Made by a program: the position numbers and the translations under genes | In this document: positions 1 to 10,433 of the stretch, piece after piece | Layout: the number at the start of each line of letters is the position of its first letter | Position numbering within the stretch: position 1 is the stretch's first letter | The notes under the pieces: model-generated | The model's database searches: none | Told to the model about the DNA's origin: nothing | What the model saw: the letters and a program-made list of their open reading frames with translations, nothing else | Assembly (NCBI GenBank): GCA_947095585.1 | Contig: OX352762.1 | Coordinates: forward strand, 8,535,969-8,599,968 | Source of the DNA: Nephrocerus scutellatus | Taxonomy: Eukaryota; Arthropoda; Insecta; Diptera; Pipunculidae | Length of the DNA stretch: 64,000 bases | Reading direction: 5' to 3'

Positions 1-959
1 TGGGCCTTCCAAGTTATACGTTTGTTTGTTGGTGTATTTGTGTGTTTATCGTTCGTAGATACTTCAATTTTATGAGCCATTGTTTTAGGTATACTTTTGC
101 TGGTTGGTAGTTTCCCGTTTTTTTTATCTTTGTTCTCTCTTCATTCCTTTTCTTTGAGGCTTTCTGCCTCTTTCCCCTGTTATTCCCCTTTGCATTATTT
201 GCATGTTCTCAGTTTTCCATCCAGTAGCAGTAGTTGTCCTTCATCGAAATTATCATATTGCAAAAAAAACAGCGGCGGCGAGGAGCAGCAGTCCCAGCAA
301 GGACTTATTGGGTATTAAGTTACCCAGCAGCAGACATTCCATTCCATCCGCGCTACCCTTGTAGCAGACCCACATGCAAGCGTCTTTGTACTAACAGTGC
401 AGGTTCTGCCGGCTGTAATCTGGCACATGCAGTTTATTATTTTTTTTAAGCCGACATTGTTCCGCCTTTTCTCTCGTATGATGTAGAAGGCAGTCGCTAA
501 ACAATCTTCAAAAGCAATTTTTGAAATATATGTTCAATATATTTTATTGCAAAACTTTAATGCAACAAGATTAGCCGTGCCCCGACTTTAATCATCACAT
601 CCCATTCAAATGAAATGGGAACTTAAAATCATAACTACAAGATGTTTATAAAAGTGTTTTTCAATTGGAACGCCCCATTTTTCCAATAGGGTTTCTTGGC
701 TTTGCGTTGAATAAGCTACGGTGGGTTATTTGACATTCCCACTCGTCCATACTTGCCATTGGTTTATGAAAAATTACACGCTTCAACAACATTTGCAAAT
801 CATCAAAAGTTTGTATCAAAGCTGGCGTTCGGTTCCGACTAGCGCTAGCTCCAATTTTCGGTCATAGCGTACTCTTCCAATAAACCAACAATTGACTGTC
901 TTGAACGAAAAAATTCGAGTCAACATTATAATGTTCTTCACCCTCCTTCTCCCCACCCT
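1..959. other. AT-rich sequence without recognisable gene
   Basis: Poly-pyrimidine and T-rich stretches dominate the first 470 bases. Short open frames here have no recognisable domain and overlap each other. I see no RNA gene, terminal repeat or transposon motif. It may hold older transposon DNA that I cannot recognise by eye. Confidence 0.5.
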
Positions 960-2465
960 CCTCCTCCTCTAGCAGTGATCATATCTTCCAGAACTCTATA
1001 TCGAATAATGATCCAAACAATCATGAATTTTGAAAAGTAACTGATGAGGAGTTGTGGAACGCAATTTGCCCAATTAGTTCGAATACTACGGAACTAGATT
1101 TTATTCCAATCACGGGTCGAATTACCACATACGTGACTGAATAATGTTGATTTAGCATTATAGCTTACGTGAACGAGTGACGAGTAGTGATGTAAATACT
1201 CGATCACTCGTTAACGTATGGATTTCGTTCACTCGTTAGTTGATGTCGTGTTTCGAACCTAGGTTTGTGAAGCTTTTATTTCCTCTAATTTCACGCTATC
1301 TTCTCCACATCATATTCAATGTGCTTACATAATCTACTTTCATATACTTTCATGTCTGATTTCTTAGATAAATAATCCAACTCTCGTATTTGATCTTAGC
1401 CTCATAAGTATATTTTACCTGCCCTAAATTTACGAGCGACTGATTGGTGCTCTTCTTAATGGGTAGAAACTGTCACCATGCTAATCAAAGTGGGTTTAGA
1501 AAATCTCTTAGCACAAAAACTGCTACTATCGACTTGACAGATTGCATTCGCGTTAATACTGATAAAAATATGCCTTTCTTATTCTTCTTGACTACAGCAT
1601 TCGCATTAGCATTAACCATAATCTATTACTTTAAAAATAAACAGGCTTCTTTTCAATGTCTAGCTCAGCTGTTGGTCTGATCCGTTCGTATCTGTGTAGG
1701 CAGATCCCAGTGTGTTTTCATCGAAGGTGAATGTTTCGCATTTGCACCAATAACTAGAGGAGTCCCAAAGGGTACTATATTGGGACCTATCTTGTTCAGC
1801 CTCTTTAAAAATGAATTGCCATCAGTATTAAAACATTTGTTTGCTGATGATGTGCAAGTTGGTTATGCAATAAATTTTTCTAATCCTGTATCTCACCTTA
1901 ATGACGATCTAATGGCTATCTCTAACTGGGCCTCGACGAATCAGCTTACTCTGAATTCCATTAAAAGCCATCTGTGTAGGCAGATCCCAGTGTGTCTTCA
2001 TCGAAGGTGAATGCTTCGCATTTGCACCAATAACTAACGGGTACTATCTTGGGACCTATCTTGTTCAGCTTATTTAAAAATTAATTGCCATCAGTATTAA
2101 AACATTTGTTTGCTGATGATGTGCAAGTTGGTTATGCAATAAGTCTTCCTCTCCTGTATCTTACCTTGGCTATCTCTAACTGGGGCTTGACGAATCAGCT
2201 TATTCTGAATCCCATTACAAGCCAAGCCATTGCAATTTACAACTATCAAGTTAGGCACTTGCTTGAGCCGATACTGATAAATGGACAGCAATTCCAGTTC
2301 TCTGATAAGGTGGTAAGCTTGGATCTTACACTGAATGAAACTCAGTTGTGGGATTTGCACATTAGCGGTGTTTTCTGTCGGATTTGATCAATCTTACGTA
2401 AAAGATATCTTGTCAGTCCAGATGAAGACAAAGCTATAATTCAATCATTGGTTATGCCGCTCTTC
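960..2465 (+). mobile_element. Degenerate non-LTR retrotransposon (LINE) RT fragment, internally duplicated
   Basis: Pieces of a LINE reverse transcriptase can be read in order on the plus strand. At 1045-1125 is TDEELWNAICPISSN, the segment before the RT core. At 1480-1560 is NQSGFRKSLSTKTA, the RT 'QxGFR' motif. At 1750-1850 is RGVPKGTILGPILFSLF, motif B (usually GVPQGS), then HLFADDVQ, the catalytic motif C (FADD). At 2230-2440 are the thumb-like NGQQFQFSDK and the C-terminal VMPLFNF. Stops and frameshifts break the frame throughout. About 1150-1440 does not match an RT and is probably an insertion. The segment at 1696-1873 is repeated at 1974-2142. The motifs suggest a Jockey/CR1-like clade, which I cannot fix by eye. 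Confidence 0.75.
1696..2142 (+). repeat. Tandem duplication inside the LINE RT (two diverged copies, ~278 bp offset)
   Basis: The block beginning tgtgtaggcagatcccagtg at about 1696 recurs at about 1974. Both copies run through the GVPxG motif and the FADD motif to the same point (about 1873 and 2142). The second copy has lost part of the GVPKG region and differs at scattered positions. The duplication therefore happened after or during decay and is not two separate insertions with their own ends. Confidence 0.8.
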
Positions 2466-2467
2466 AA

Positions 2468-2572
2468 CTTTCTTCTTTCTTTCTTTCCTTTACTCCGCGG
2501 TGGAGCATAGGGTTTCTACAAACGCCCGCCAACGAACTCGATTTATCGCCTCAGGTTTCAAAAGACGCCACT
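2468..2572 (-). mobile_element. LINE 3' end, RTE-like family, reverse orientation
   Basis: Read on the minus strand this is the last part of a LINE ORF (frame containing ...RWRAFV..., then a stop) followed by a tail rich in AAAG. The plus strand shows ttctttctttctttcc and then ccgcggtggagc. The same terminal block occurs in plus orientation at 3290-3395 and 22515-22655, so it is a repeat-family end. It directly abuts plus-strand RT sequence of the same lineage starting near 2573. Confidence 0.7.
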
Positions 2573-3395
2573 GTTCCCGAAAAACTGATCAACGTCATCA
2601 AGGAATTGTACCGCGACTCAACATGACGCGTCATTCATACCGGTCATCTTGGCTTACCTTCCAACATCTACTCGGAAGTCAAGCAAGATTGCACCATCTC
2701 ACTATTGCTTTTCACAATTGTCATCGACTGGGTGATGATTAAAAATTAACTAATTCACGTTACCGCTAGTGGAACATGTGATCTCTCGATTGACGGACCC
2801 CAGATAGAGGATATCGATAAGTTTTGTTACTTGGGCAACTGGATGTCAAAAATAGTAGTGCTGACTTGGATGTGTGCTTTTGTGTAAACAAGGCGCGACA
2901 CTCCTATACTTAGTATGCTAAATAATATCTGAAACTCCCGAAACAACGATCTTCAGATCTAACGTTCTCTCAGTACTCTTGTATGACTGGGAGACGTGGA
3001 AAGTCACAGAGTCCATTGCGACGCGCCTCTAATTCTTTGTCAACCTTGGGGCGGATACTGAGAATAAGATGGCCTGGCATTATCACCAATCAAGACTTGT
3101 GGAGAGTAACGCGGCAGGACGCAATCGCGATCACCATTACACGACGAAAATGGAGATGGATTGGCCACACTTTGAGAAAGCCAGCGGACGATATTACGTA
3201 ATTAGCGCTCGACTGGAATTCACAAAGAAGCCGCCAAGTGTGCCGTCCTAGCGAGACATAGAAAAGGACAATAGCAGAGGAAGCAAGATCCCAGTGGACC
3301 GAGTGGCGTCTTTTGAAACCTCAGACGATAAATCAGGTTCGTTGGCGGGCGTTTGTAGAAGCCCTATGCTCCCCCGCGGAGTAAATCAAAGAAAG
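2573..3395 (+). mobile_element. RTE-like LINE: RT fragment plus complete C-terminal end
   Basis: From 2573 the plus strand encodes VPEKLINVIKELYRDSTC, RT palm sequence of the type seen in RTE-like/CFDP2-associated LINEs, then SEVKQDCTISLLLF (motif B, GVKQGC in active copies, here G to D). From 2765 comes DLSIDGPQIEDIDKFCYLG and from 2985 the terminal LYxxETWKVTxSI and RRILRIRWPxII block, with WRWIGHTLRKPADDIT. The ORF ends in a WRAFVEALCSP-like motif and stops near 3380, followed by an AAAG-type tail. A segment carrying the catalytic F/YxDD box is missing between 2745 and 2765, and several frameshifts are present. It is a dead copy. Confidence 0.75.
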
Positions 3396-3580
3396 AATGG
3401 GACCACTCGACTCAAGGCCCTAGGGGCCCTAAATTCTAATAGAAAGTGTTGTCACCGGAAGTACACATGTGTGCAAAGTTTCAATAAAATCGGGCTTTGC
3501 GATGTGATCGCGAAATTCCACGACAAAAAAACAAACGAACAAACACGGGCACGCAAAGTTAATATAGAGAATTTAAAAAA
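3396..3580 (+). repeat. Satellite-family terminal block (copy 1)
   Basis: This block contains attctaatagaaagtgttgt, cacatgtgtgcaaagtttca and a terminus reading aatatagagaatttaaaaaa. Near-identical blocks occur at 22225-22362 and 42730-42895, and in reverse at 4434-4570. It is the edge unit of the ~122 bp satellite family. It stops 8 bp short of the tRNA-Lys gene. Confidence 0.75.
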
Positions 3581-3587
3581 GTCTGAT

Positions 3588-3660
3588 CGCCCAACGTGGG
3601 GCTCGAACCCACGACCCTGAGATTAAGAGTCTCATGCTCTACCGACTGAGCTAGCCGGGC
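3588..3660 (-). tRNA. tRNA-Lys(CTT)
   Basis: The 73 nt minus-strand sequence folds as a full cloverleaf. Acceptor GCCCGGC pairs with GTTGGGC (two G-U pairs); D stem GCTC/GAGC; anticodon stem TGAGA/TCTCA with loop CTCTTAA, giving anticodon CTT; T stem GTGGG/CCCAC with TTCGAGC loop; discriminator G. The B box GGTTCGAGCCC is intact. A T run (ctttttt) follows within about 15 nt downstream and would terminate RNA polymerase III. It is identical over all 73 positions to the copy at 6600 on the other strand, so it is probably functional and decodes AAG. Confidence 0.97.
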
Positions 3661-3799
3661 ATATGAGTTAAAGAATCAGCATCTTTAATGTCACAATGGT
3701 GGAAAAATGTATGCTATTTTTGAATATCCTATATAAACTTCGCGTCCACGTCTATTTGTTTGTTTGTTTGATTATTCGTTTAGTGGTTTTTTTTTTTTG

Positions 3800-3965
3800 G
3801 TGCAAAGTTTGTTGCACAAGACTTTCAACTTTGGATCTTGGTCTTTGCAAACCTTCTAAATAGAACAGTTTTTCAGCAACGAAACAGCTGTTATTTCCCT
3901 TTTCTTAGTCAGTACAAAGTTTGTTGTACAAGATTTTCATTTTCGGATCTTTACGTAGCCCTAAA
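3800..3965 (+). repeat. Short direct repeat pair, ~112 bp apart
   Basis: The segments at about 3801 and 3913 share a block reading g(t/c)aaagtttgttg(c/t)acaaga, followed by similar sequence. The second copy overlaps the downstream end of the mariner remnant. The pair may mark an old terminal duplication. Confidence 0.5.
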
Positions 3966-4330
3966 GAAAGTAGGTCTACAGCTGTGATATCACACCATCT
4001 AGGTGGCCAATTCACCGGTCCGAAGCGTGCATTTTCGCCACAATGAATTCTAAATAAGTGCATTGTTTGTATGACGCTGTATGACAAGTATCGCTGTCTT
4101 GTTGGAATTAAATTTCGTCGAGATCACGGGCTTCAATTTTAGGCAGCGAATAGTCTGTTATCATGGCGCGATAACGGGCGCCATCAACAGTTACCTTCCG
4201 GCCGTCCTAATGTTTAAAGAAATATGGACCGATGATTTCACCAAACCAAACCAATGTTTTCTCTGGATGTGATGGCAGCTCTTGAAACTCTTCGGCCTTC
4301 ATCGCTAAACAAAATTTTGATCGAAAGCAG
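3905..4330 (-). pseudogene. Degenerate mariner-like transposase remnant
   Basis: On the minus strand several transposase landmarks survive in order but in different frames: FSDE (first catalytic Asp), a segment resembling PEKTxVWxGEIIGPYFFK, then DGRxVTVDGARYRAMI, QQDSDTCHTAS (second Asp) and VNWPPRWCDITAVD with the third Asp. The last landmarks lie in a 60-codon open stretch ending near 3905. Similarity to mariner proteins is by motif order only. Stops and frameshifts are frequent, so the copy is long dead. Confidence 0.7.
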
Positions 4331-4379
4331 TCGATCAGCTTCAAGCTTTTCAGGAGCCCATACACTGAAACGGTTTATA

Positions 4380-5335
4380 AAGAAAAGTACCCGACTTACT
4401 TCAAATTTTATACACATGTGTGTCTCCGATTGACAACAATTGTTTGCTTGTCGATCGGTCGGTTGTCGTGGGATCTTGCGATAAAATTTTAACCCACTTC
4501 CCAAAGTCCGATTTCGGTGAAACTTTGCACACATGCATATCACCAATGACAACACTTTCTATTAAAATTTAGGGCCCCGGGTTCGTGGGGCTACCATACA
4601 AATATTTCCCAAAATTTATCCGATTATCTTCAAATTTTATACACGTGTCTATCTCCGATGGACAACGCTTTTTGTAAAAATTTTGGAGACCCCGGGCCCA
4701 GGGTCGGTAGAACCCATACAAATTTTTTTTTTAAATTAACCCGATTTTCTTCAAATGTTATACACTTTTTGTACAAATTTTGGGACCCCTGGCTCCGGGT
4801 CCTTACGACAAATTTTTTAAAAAAATAACCCGATTTTCTCCGATGGAGAAGACTTTTTGTAAAAATTTTGGAGACTCCGGACGGATTTAAAAAAAAATTC
4901 ACCCGATTTTATTCAAATTTTATACACATGTGTATCTCCGATGGACCACACCTTTTGTAAAAATTTTGGATACCCCATACATTTTTTTTAAAAAATTTAA
5001 CCCGATTTTCCTCAAATTTTATACACATTTCAATATCCGATGGACAACGCTTTTTGTAAAAATTTTGGAGACCCCGAGCGCCGGGGTCGTGAGGGCCCAT
5101 AAAATTATTTTTTTTTTTAAAATAACCCGATTTTCTTTATATTTTATACACGTGGACAAAACTTTTTGTACATTTTTTTGAATGATGACCGAGGGGTGCC
5201 CGTATATCTTTTAAAAATTAGCCTGATTTTCTTCAAATTTTAAATACATGGGCATCTCCGATGGACAAAACTTTTTGTAAATTTTTGGAGTAACCTGGCC
5301 CATGCATATCTTTTTAAATATGTTGGGACTTAAAT
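4380..5335 (-). repeat. ~100-120 bp satellite array, reverse orientation, with its terminal block
   Basis: Degenerate units share cccgattttcttcaaatttt, then acacatgtgtatctccgat, then an A/T run with ttttgtaaaaattttggag and a GC block (ccccgg...ggg). Unit markers (tctccgat or variant) fall near 4424, 4651, 4837, 4935, 5032 and 5254, so lengths vary through deletions. The reverse complement matches the cleaner array at 21010-22270. The terminal block of the family lies at 4434-4570. Open frames through this region follow the repeat period and are not genes. Confidence 0.85.
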
Positions 5336-6599
5336 CCCTGCGCCTTTTATGTAAAAGGAGAAAATTGATGCATGTAATGAAAGTTTTTTTTTATTTGTCA
5401 TCTCTGCGAACATGATGTCCCATCTTCGACAAAAAAGTTTTGGACTTATGTCCCGATGGGGTGGGATATTAGTCTCTAATTCGATTTGGGACCTATGTTT
5501 TACTTAAGTAGGTCCAAGTAAGTTTGTGACTTATATTCCTGGGACTTATGTCCCTGTGCCTTGTTAAGCCGGTTTGTTGCCACTGCTGTGCCCAATCATT
5601 AGTAGTATAGTAGTAACGATGTAACACATGTAACAATGTAACGCATAAAGAGGAACTTTATCATACGCGTTGAGAGTAAACTGTTGAGACAGGAACATTT
5701 TGCTCCTCCCTCAACAACGTATACTCGCATATGTATTTGTATGTGTGTATATATGTATAGCAATAGCTATTTGTGATTGTTATCGTTCCAGGCATTATAA
5801 CCAACTTTCGCACATTTGTCCACCAAACGAAAATTACTCTAAACTTATCACAGCTAAACTCCAACAAAGCGATGGCGATAAAGTTGTAACTCATCCGCTC
5901 CGTAGCGTCTTTGCTGTTCCATCGACAAATTAGCGTCGTTCGTTGTCTGTTGGCATTGATATTGGAATAATTTTACGAGGTGTGTGCTTGTGGAGCACTG
6001 ATGGACGCTCGCCGACCAAGCGGCGACGTGGAATTGTAGTTTTCGCACCGTATGTGTTCGCGTCGTTGTCAACGCGGCGACGGCGAGGGCTACCAGCGCA
6101 CCGCCACAGGAAACTCAAGTAAATAAATTTATGGATGAGTTAACTTATTATTAGCCAGCCAGCACGGCTTGCGAGTGCTGAAAGCGATATTCCGAGCGCC
6201 ACCAACGAGTAGTGTTTATAGCATTTTCATGGTATGCCAATCGCGGTACATGGAGGAACTCACATGGAGTAAACGAAGCATGAAGGTGGTTCAGGTTCTC
6301 CTCCCCTCACGCATATGTTCATAAATGTTGATAAGTGCATTAGATGTATGGTGGAGTTCCGCTGGCAAATGGTATGGATGGCGTATGGAACAACAAGCCA
6401 AGGGCAACGATGCATTTTATAAAATGTTTTGATAGTTTATGTGCCAGTAATAAAAAAAAGTTACAATTGGCCTGTTGTTGTTTCCAGTGAAATTTTAGTT
6501 TTCAATTTCAAAAATAGTTTCACACAAAATCGCTTATTAGACGAAACCATAATAAATCAGTCTCACTTCTAGTCAGAACTTTGCACGGGCGTTTTCTGT
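5336..6599. other. No gene recognised; low-repeat DNA
   Basis: Moderately AT-rich sequence with a short run of repeated phrases at 5325-5560 (gggacttatgtccc-type words, four or five loose copies). A 200-base stretch at about 5930-6120 is GC-richer. Small overlapping frames on both strands carry no motif. The final 50 bases lead into the tRNA-Lys gene. Confidence 0.5.
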
Positions 6600-6672
6600 G
6601 CCCGGCTAGCTCAGTCGGTAGAGCATGAGACTCTTAATCTCAGGGTCGTGGGTTCGAGCCCCACGTTGGGCG
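6600..6672 (+). tRNA. tRNA-Lys(CTT)
   Basis: Cloverleaf as for the gene at 3588-3660, and identical to it over 73 nt: anticodon CTT in loop CTCTTAA, intact A box (TAGCTCAGTCGG) and B box (GGTTCGAGCCC). Downstream is atcgatttttgttttt, a standard RNA polymerase III terminator. The two Lys genes lie about 3 kb apart on opposite strands. Their flanks differ, so the duplication is old or the coding copies are kept identical by selection or gene conversion. Confidence 0.98.
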
Positions 6673-7138
6673 ATCGATTTTTGTTTTTGTTTTAGCGATT
6701 TGTTACATCGTAACATGTGATCTATTCCTGATGGACTAAGTAGTTGTTGACTGGGATTGAAGGACCATTGATTTTCCATACAAGGGTCACTTGAATAATA
6801 AGAGGAAGGGAGGAAGTTTTTGTTCAATTACTTTGATTTTCTCAACAGTAGTAGCGGTCACATTCGTTTAGCAAAAAACTTCTTTTGATTTTTAGCCGAT
6901 GTCCATCTGTCACATTCCCAGTGATTTCCAGTTCCAGTTCCGTTCTACTGACCAGATTTCTTCTTCGCTTAAGCGACCTATATCTTCTGTTATGACACTG
7001 AAGACACTACATCGCTCGTAGATCTCGTTATTATTAATTGCCTGGAACTTTTGCTCTAGAACTCAGCTAATAGTTTCTAGTATATTTTCAGAACATCAAA
7101 GACCCGAAACTATATGTAGGACCAATGTATTTATTATA
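6673..7138. other. No gene recognised
   Basis: Ordinary AT-rich sequence after the tRNA terminator. I see no coding signal, terminal repeat or RNA gene. Confidence 0.5.
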
Positions 7139-7244
7139 TACCATCTGTGTGCAAAAGAATAACATGCAAAGCACCAATGGTCGCGAGAAGCTAGATCTTG
7201 TAGTACCTCAAAGGACTGTCGCGCCAAATATTATTATTATTATA
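7139..7244 (+). mobile_element. 5'-truncated SINE (3' end with ATT tail)
   Basis: This is the last ~105 bp of the SINE family seen complete at 48959-49256. Matching parts are ccatctgtgtgcaaaagaat, aatggtcgcgagaag, then a divergent middle, gactgtcgcgccaaatatta and a (TTA)n tail. The tRNA-derived head is missing, as expected for a 5'-truncated retroposon. I did not identify a clear target-site duplication. Confidence 0.85.
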
Positions 7245-7499
7245 GACCAGCTCGATAAAGTGGCTCATCACAGAGCAACGACAAGCACACGAAATTCAGG
7301 GGAATGACTCTATAACCCAAAGAGGTCTTGGTCGGTATTGGAACTTAGTAGAAGTAATTTAAGAATCAGAATCATTACGTGGTTCCTAACAGCACTGAAG
7401 TGCCACCTAAAGAAATTCAAATTAGAATAGGATGGCAGCTGGAGGCTTTGTAGGTGTGTGACGCGTCTGGCACATATGATGGAATGAGTTTTTTTCTCC

Positions 7500-7935
7500 A
7501 CTTCTTACAGGTCCTTTTTAACCAACTTTCAAACAACCTAGAGAGCCAAAATTTATTGAGTGTCTAATTCCCAAATAGCATTTCTTGTATTTCGCGTGTG
7601 TCGCGTGCAGCACACGTGGGATGGGTTGCAATTTTTTTATTCCGACTTCTTTGATTTCCTTTTTAACCACCCACCTTTCATACGACTAAGAGAGCTGAAG
7701 TTTTTTGTGAGTGTCTAAGTCACAAACAACATTTTATTTATACCGTGTGTCGCGTTTCGCATGTGCCGCGTGTGATGGTTGGAAATTCCGCCATTTTCTC
7801 GTTTTTTTAAGTCCATTTTAACTACCTTCCGCACGACCTAGATGGCTGAAATGTTATGACCAGCTCAATGTCAGGTCCAGTTTTGAAAGCCGGCATTTGA
7901 CGCGTGTCGCGCGTGTGATGCTTGGAAAAAAGAAA
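7500..7935 (+). repeat. Three ~150 bp units with CpG-containing 'cgtgtgtcgcg' core
   Basis: Three diverged copies start near 7505, 7650 and 7800. Each has a tttttaaccaactttc-like block, then a (c)gacctagagagc-like block, then a core such as cgcgtgtgtcgcgtg. The same family occurs in opposite orientation at 29880-30190. CpG is otherwise scarce in the window, so the core stands out. Confidence 0.75.
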
Positions 7936-8035
7936 ATACTTTAAAATAGGCTCGACCTCAAAAACATATATTTTGGCGATTATTATCAAATAATAAAAGA
8001 CAGTGTGGCGTATGTCGTTGTCGATGTTACATTTA

Positions 8036-8163
8036 CTTGTTCCACTGCCCGCTACGCAGTGCTGATCAACCCAATATCCAGTGCACAAACCACTTGTTTA
8101 CTTGTTCCACTGCCCGCTACGCAGTGCTGATCAACCCAATATCCAGTGCACAAACCACTATCC
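8036..8163 (+). repeat. 64 bp near-perfect direct duplication
   Basis: The stretch starting acttgttccactgcccgcta at about 8036 recurs 64 bp later and runs through the same cagtgcacaaaccact end. The copies are almost identical, so this is recent. Two open frames here simply read the same words twice. Confidence 0.9.
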
Positions 8164-8179
8164 AACTTCAACATCTTGG

Positions 8180-8505
8180 TTGTGCTTTGGGAGTCTTTTT
8201 GTGGGTGTGTGGGGGGCGGTCTGTTGGGAGTGCTTTGAGGGTCTTCTGGAAGGTATTTTGGGGGTATTTAGAGAGTCTCTCTCTGGGGATCTTTTGAGGG
8301 TATTTTGGTGGTATTTTTGGGACTCTTTTTGGGTGTCTCTAGAGGGTCCTTTGGGTTTCTTTTTGGAGGTCCTTTTGGGTTCTTTTGAGAGTCTTTTGTG
8401 GACTTTTGGTGGATTTTGGTGGTTGGGAGGGATTTTCGGAATGTTTTTGCTGTGTTTTTGGAGTATTTCGAGGGTCTATTGAGAACGTGTTGGTGGTTTC
8501 TTGGC
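8180..8505 (-). repeat. Degenerate ~11-14 bp minisatellite (gggtcttttg type)
   Basis: The plus strand reads gggtctttttgggtgtct and similar words over 320 bases. On the minus strand it is the aaaagaccctc motif found at 28150-28610, and the same word class occurs at 48740-48945 and 50480-50660. The 133-codon and 106-codon frames across it are made of short-word repeats (W/F/G or K/S/T/P) and are not proteins. Confidence 0.85.
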
Positions 8506-8526
8506 GCATATATAATAAGACATGCC

Positions 8527-8760
8527 AAACTGGATGACATCGGCTCGAAATCGGGACCGGTGGAGAGCCTCGCTGTGGTATCCGTCAAATCCTACACAAA
8601 GAACTTTCCCAGCAAGATAATATTCACGCATGCGAGTTAGGTGTCCGATCCACTGGAGCTTAGCGAGCTTGATTCTCTTTACGATGTCGACATCGCGGTA
8701 AGGCTGGTAGATCTTATTTCCGGAATCGTCCTTCGTGGTGGATCAACAATTTATTAGAGT
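8527..8760. mobile_element. LINE C-terminal fragments joined tail to tail
   Basis: Positions 8527-8570 are plus-sense LINE sequence (LDDIGSKSGPVES). The family end near 63430 carries the same aactggatgacat and gggaccggtggagag words. From 8571 to 8760 the sense strand switches to minus and encodes KLAKLQWIGHLTRM and KVLCVGFDGYHSE, the segment that normally lies just upstream. The two parts therefore converge at about 8570 and the LINE tail is absent. Confidence 0.7.
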
Positions 8761-10430
8761 TTCCTCTCGAACTATGGTTAAGAGGTCTGAATGGTTCTTG
8801 GAGCCATATGTCAAAATCTCATTAAAACAATAATTTCATAAAACCCTAATTTTAATAAAAACCGAAAACCTAATTAGTGACGAATCTATGACTTGAGAAG
8901 TGATCTCTCTGCCCCCTCCTCCTGCTGCTATACAGATAAAAAAACACAAACGTCCACATTGAATGAGCCAGATTAAGGCTTCATTTCTTGTTACATACAT
9001 ATTTACATTGTAATAGACAACAGGCGGCTTCAAAAAGAAAAAACATCTGCTTACGTTCGAAATCATAAAAAATGCAATTTCTTGGAGGTCTCGTATCTCG
9101 TATCTGTCGCTGCTGGTGAATTTATTAAAGTGAGGTGAGCGTCGATTGGGCGTCACAGAACCCCAACCCAGACTTTGCATTCGATTAATTTGCCAATTGT
9201 TTAAAGATACTTTTTGGATTTCTATCTCTGTCGAATGTAGATACATCGTCTACTTGCTTAAATTCATCGATATAGTTTGTGAAGTTGCTCCACACACGTC
9301 TGAATGCAAATCGACTTGGTGGCGCACTGTTGGATGGTCTGTCTCATCTTCCCATCTTCCCATCCTCTCATTAACGTGGCCTATTCTCAAAACATTTATG
9401 ATGTTTATTCAATAGCAGTTGTAGCGCAGCCATTGATAGATACAAGGTATCGTCGTAGCTCGCATTCGAATCTGCATTGCATGCATGTGGATTGTTATTC
9501 AGAAGTCTGCCATCCTTTGTCTGGCTGTCGATCAGTGTCAGATGCGAATGTTTTATTATTTGTTCATTGAACATTGGAGTCGAACCATTAAAGGAGTTAT
9601 TACCTGAGGTCGGTGCTGCTTTTGCTGTTCGAGTACATTCGGCAAAGTCCAATGTGAAGGTTTATTTTTCTGGCTGGCTGCAATGATTCCCTGCTGTCGT
9701 CTCTCTTCAGAAGAATGAGCGCTGCACTTGAAGTTGTATTCATAGATTTCGATATCTCACGGATGGCATGAATGTTTAATAAGGTTGGCTGGGAGTTCGG
9801 AGTTCTTCAAATTCGATCAATCACTTTCTGACAACCTAAGTCGGAATTAATTGGAAAAGTTGTTAGTTGATTTGAAGAAGATTGAACGATTTCTGTTTTA
9901 GTTTAGGTCATTTGTCCAGCCTATCTATGTAAAGTTTTCGGTAGAAGGTAAAAAACCTTTGGATACAATATCATTTTTTAATTTAAAGCATCGCCCTGCA
10001 TTCGAGGTGGTCGTCAGACATCAACAGAATAGGATAAATAACATTAGTATAAGATATGTGAGCACGAATCATACTTGTATCTATTCTGACTGATGGAAGT
10101 GCGATCAAACCTTCATGTCATGACCGCCGGTAATTTTCCCTCGACAAAACGGAAAGCCTAATGATAAGGAGAGCACCTTCAAATATAGTTAAGCGCGATG
10201 CTAGTAATCTCGCCCGCAAAAAAGCTTCATTCGGAACCAGCAGATATTCTTGGAACTATAAGTGATCCACGATGACGCCGACCACGGTGACAACGAAAAT
10301 AGCCAAACGATTTGTGAATTTTCTAATGGAAGGTATGCTCACTGTATAGTGACATGCTCTTTTCAAGTATAAAGTAAGCCAAGAGATACGCTAGACGGGT
10401 AATGGTGTCTTACAAAAGTCAGAACATGAC
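8761..10430. other. No gene recognised over 1.7 kb
   Basis: I found no RNA gene, terminal repeat or conserved protein motif. Frames of up to 136 codons (minus strand near 8836-9246) have no start context or domain and overlap frames on the other strand. It could be intronic or intergenic host DNA or an old transposon. Confidence 0.5.
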
Positions 10431-10433
10431 ATG

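Noticed and set aside
2468..3395. Two facing LINE ends, considered a twin-priming 5' inversion
   Set aside because: Both parts carry the 3' end, so these are two insertions or a later rearrangement, not one inverted copy.
8081..8588. 133- and 106-codon frames rich in W/F/G or K/S/P
   Set aside because: They are produced by a short-word minisatellite and a 64 bp duplication.
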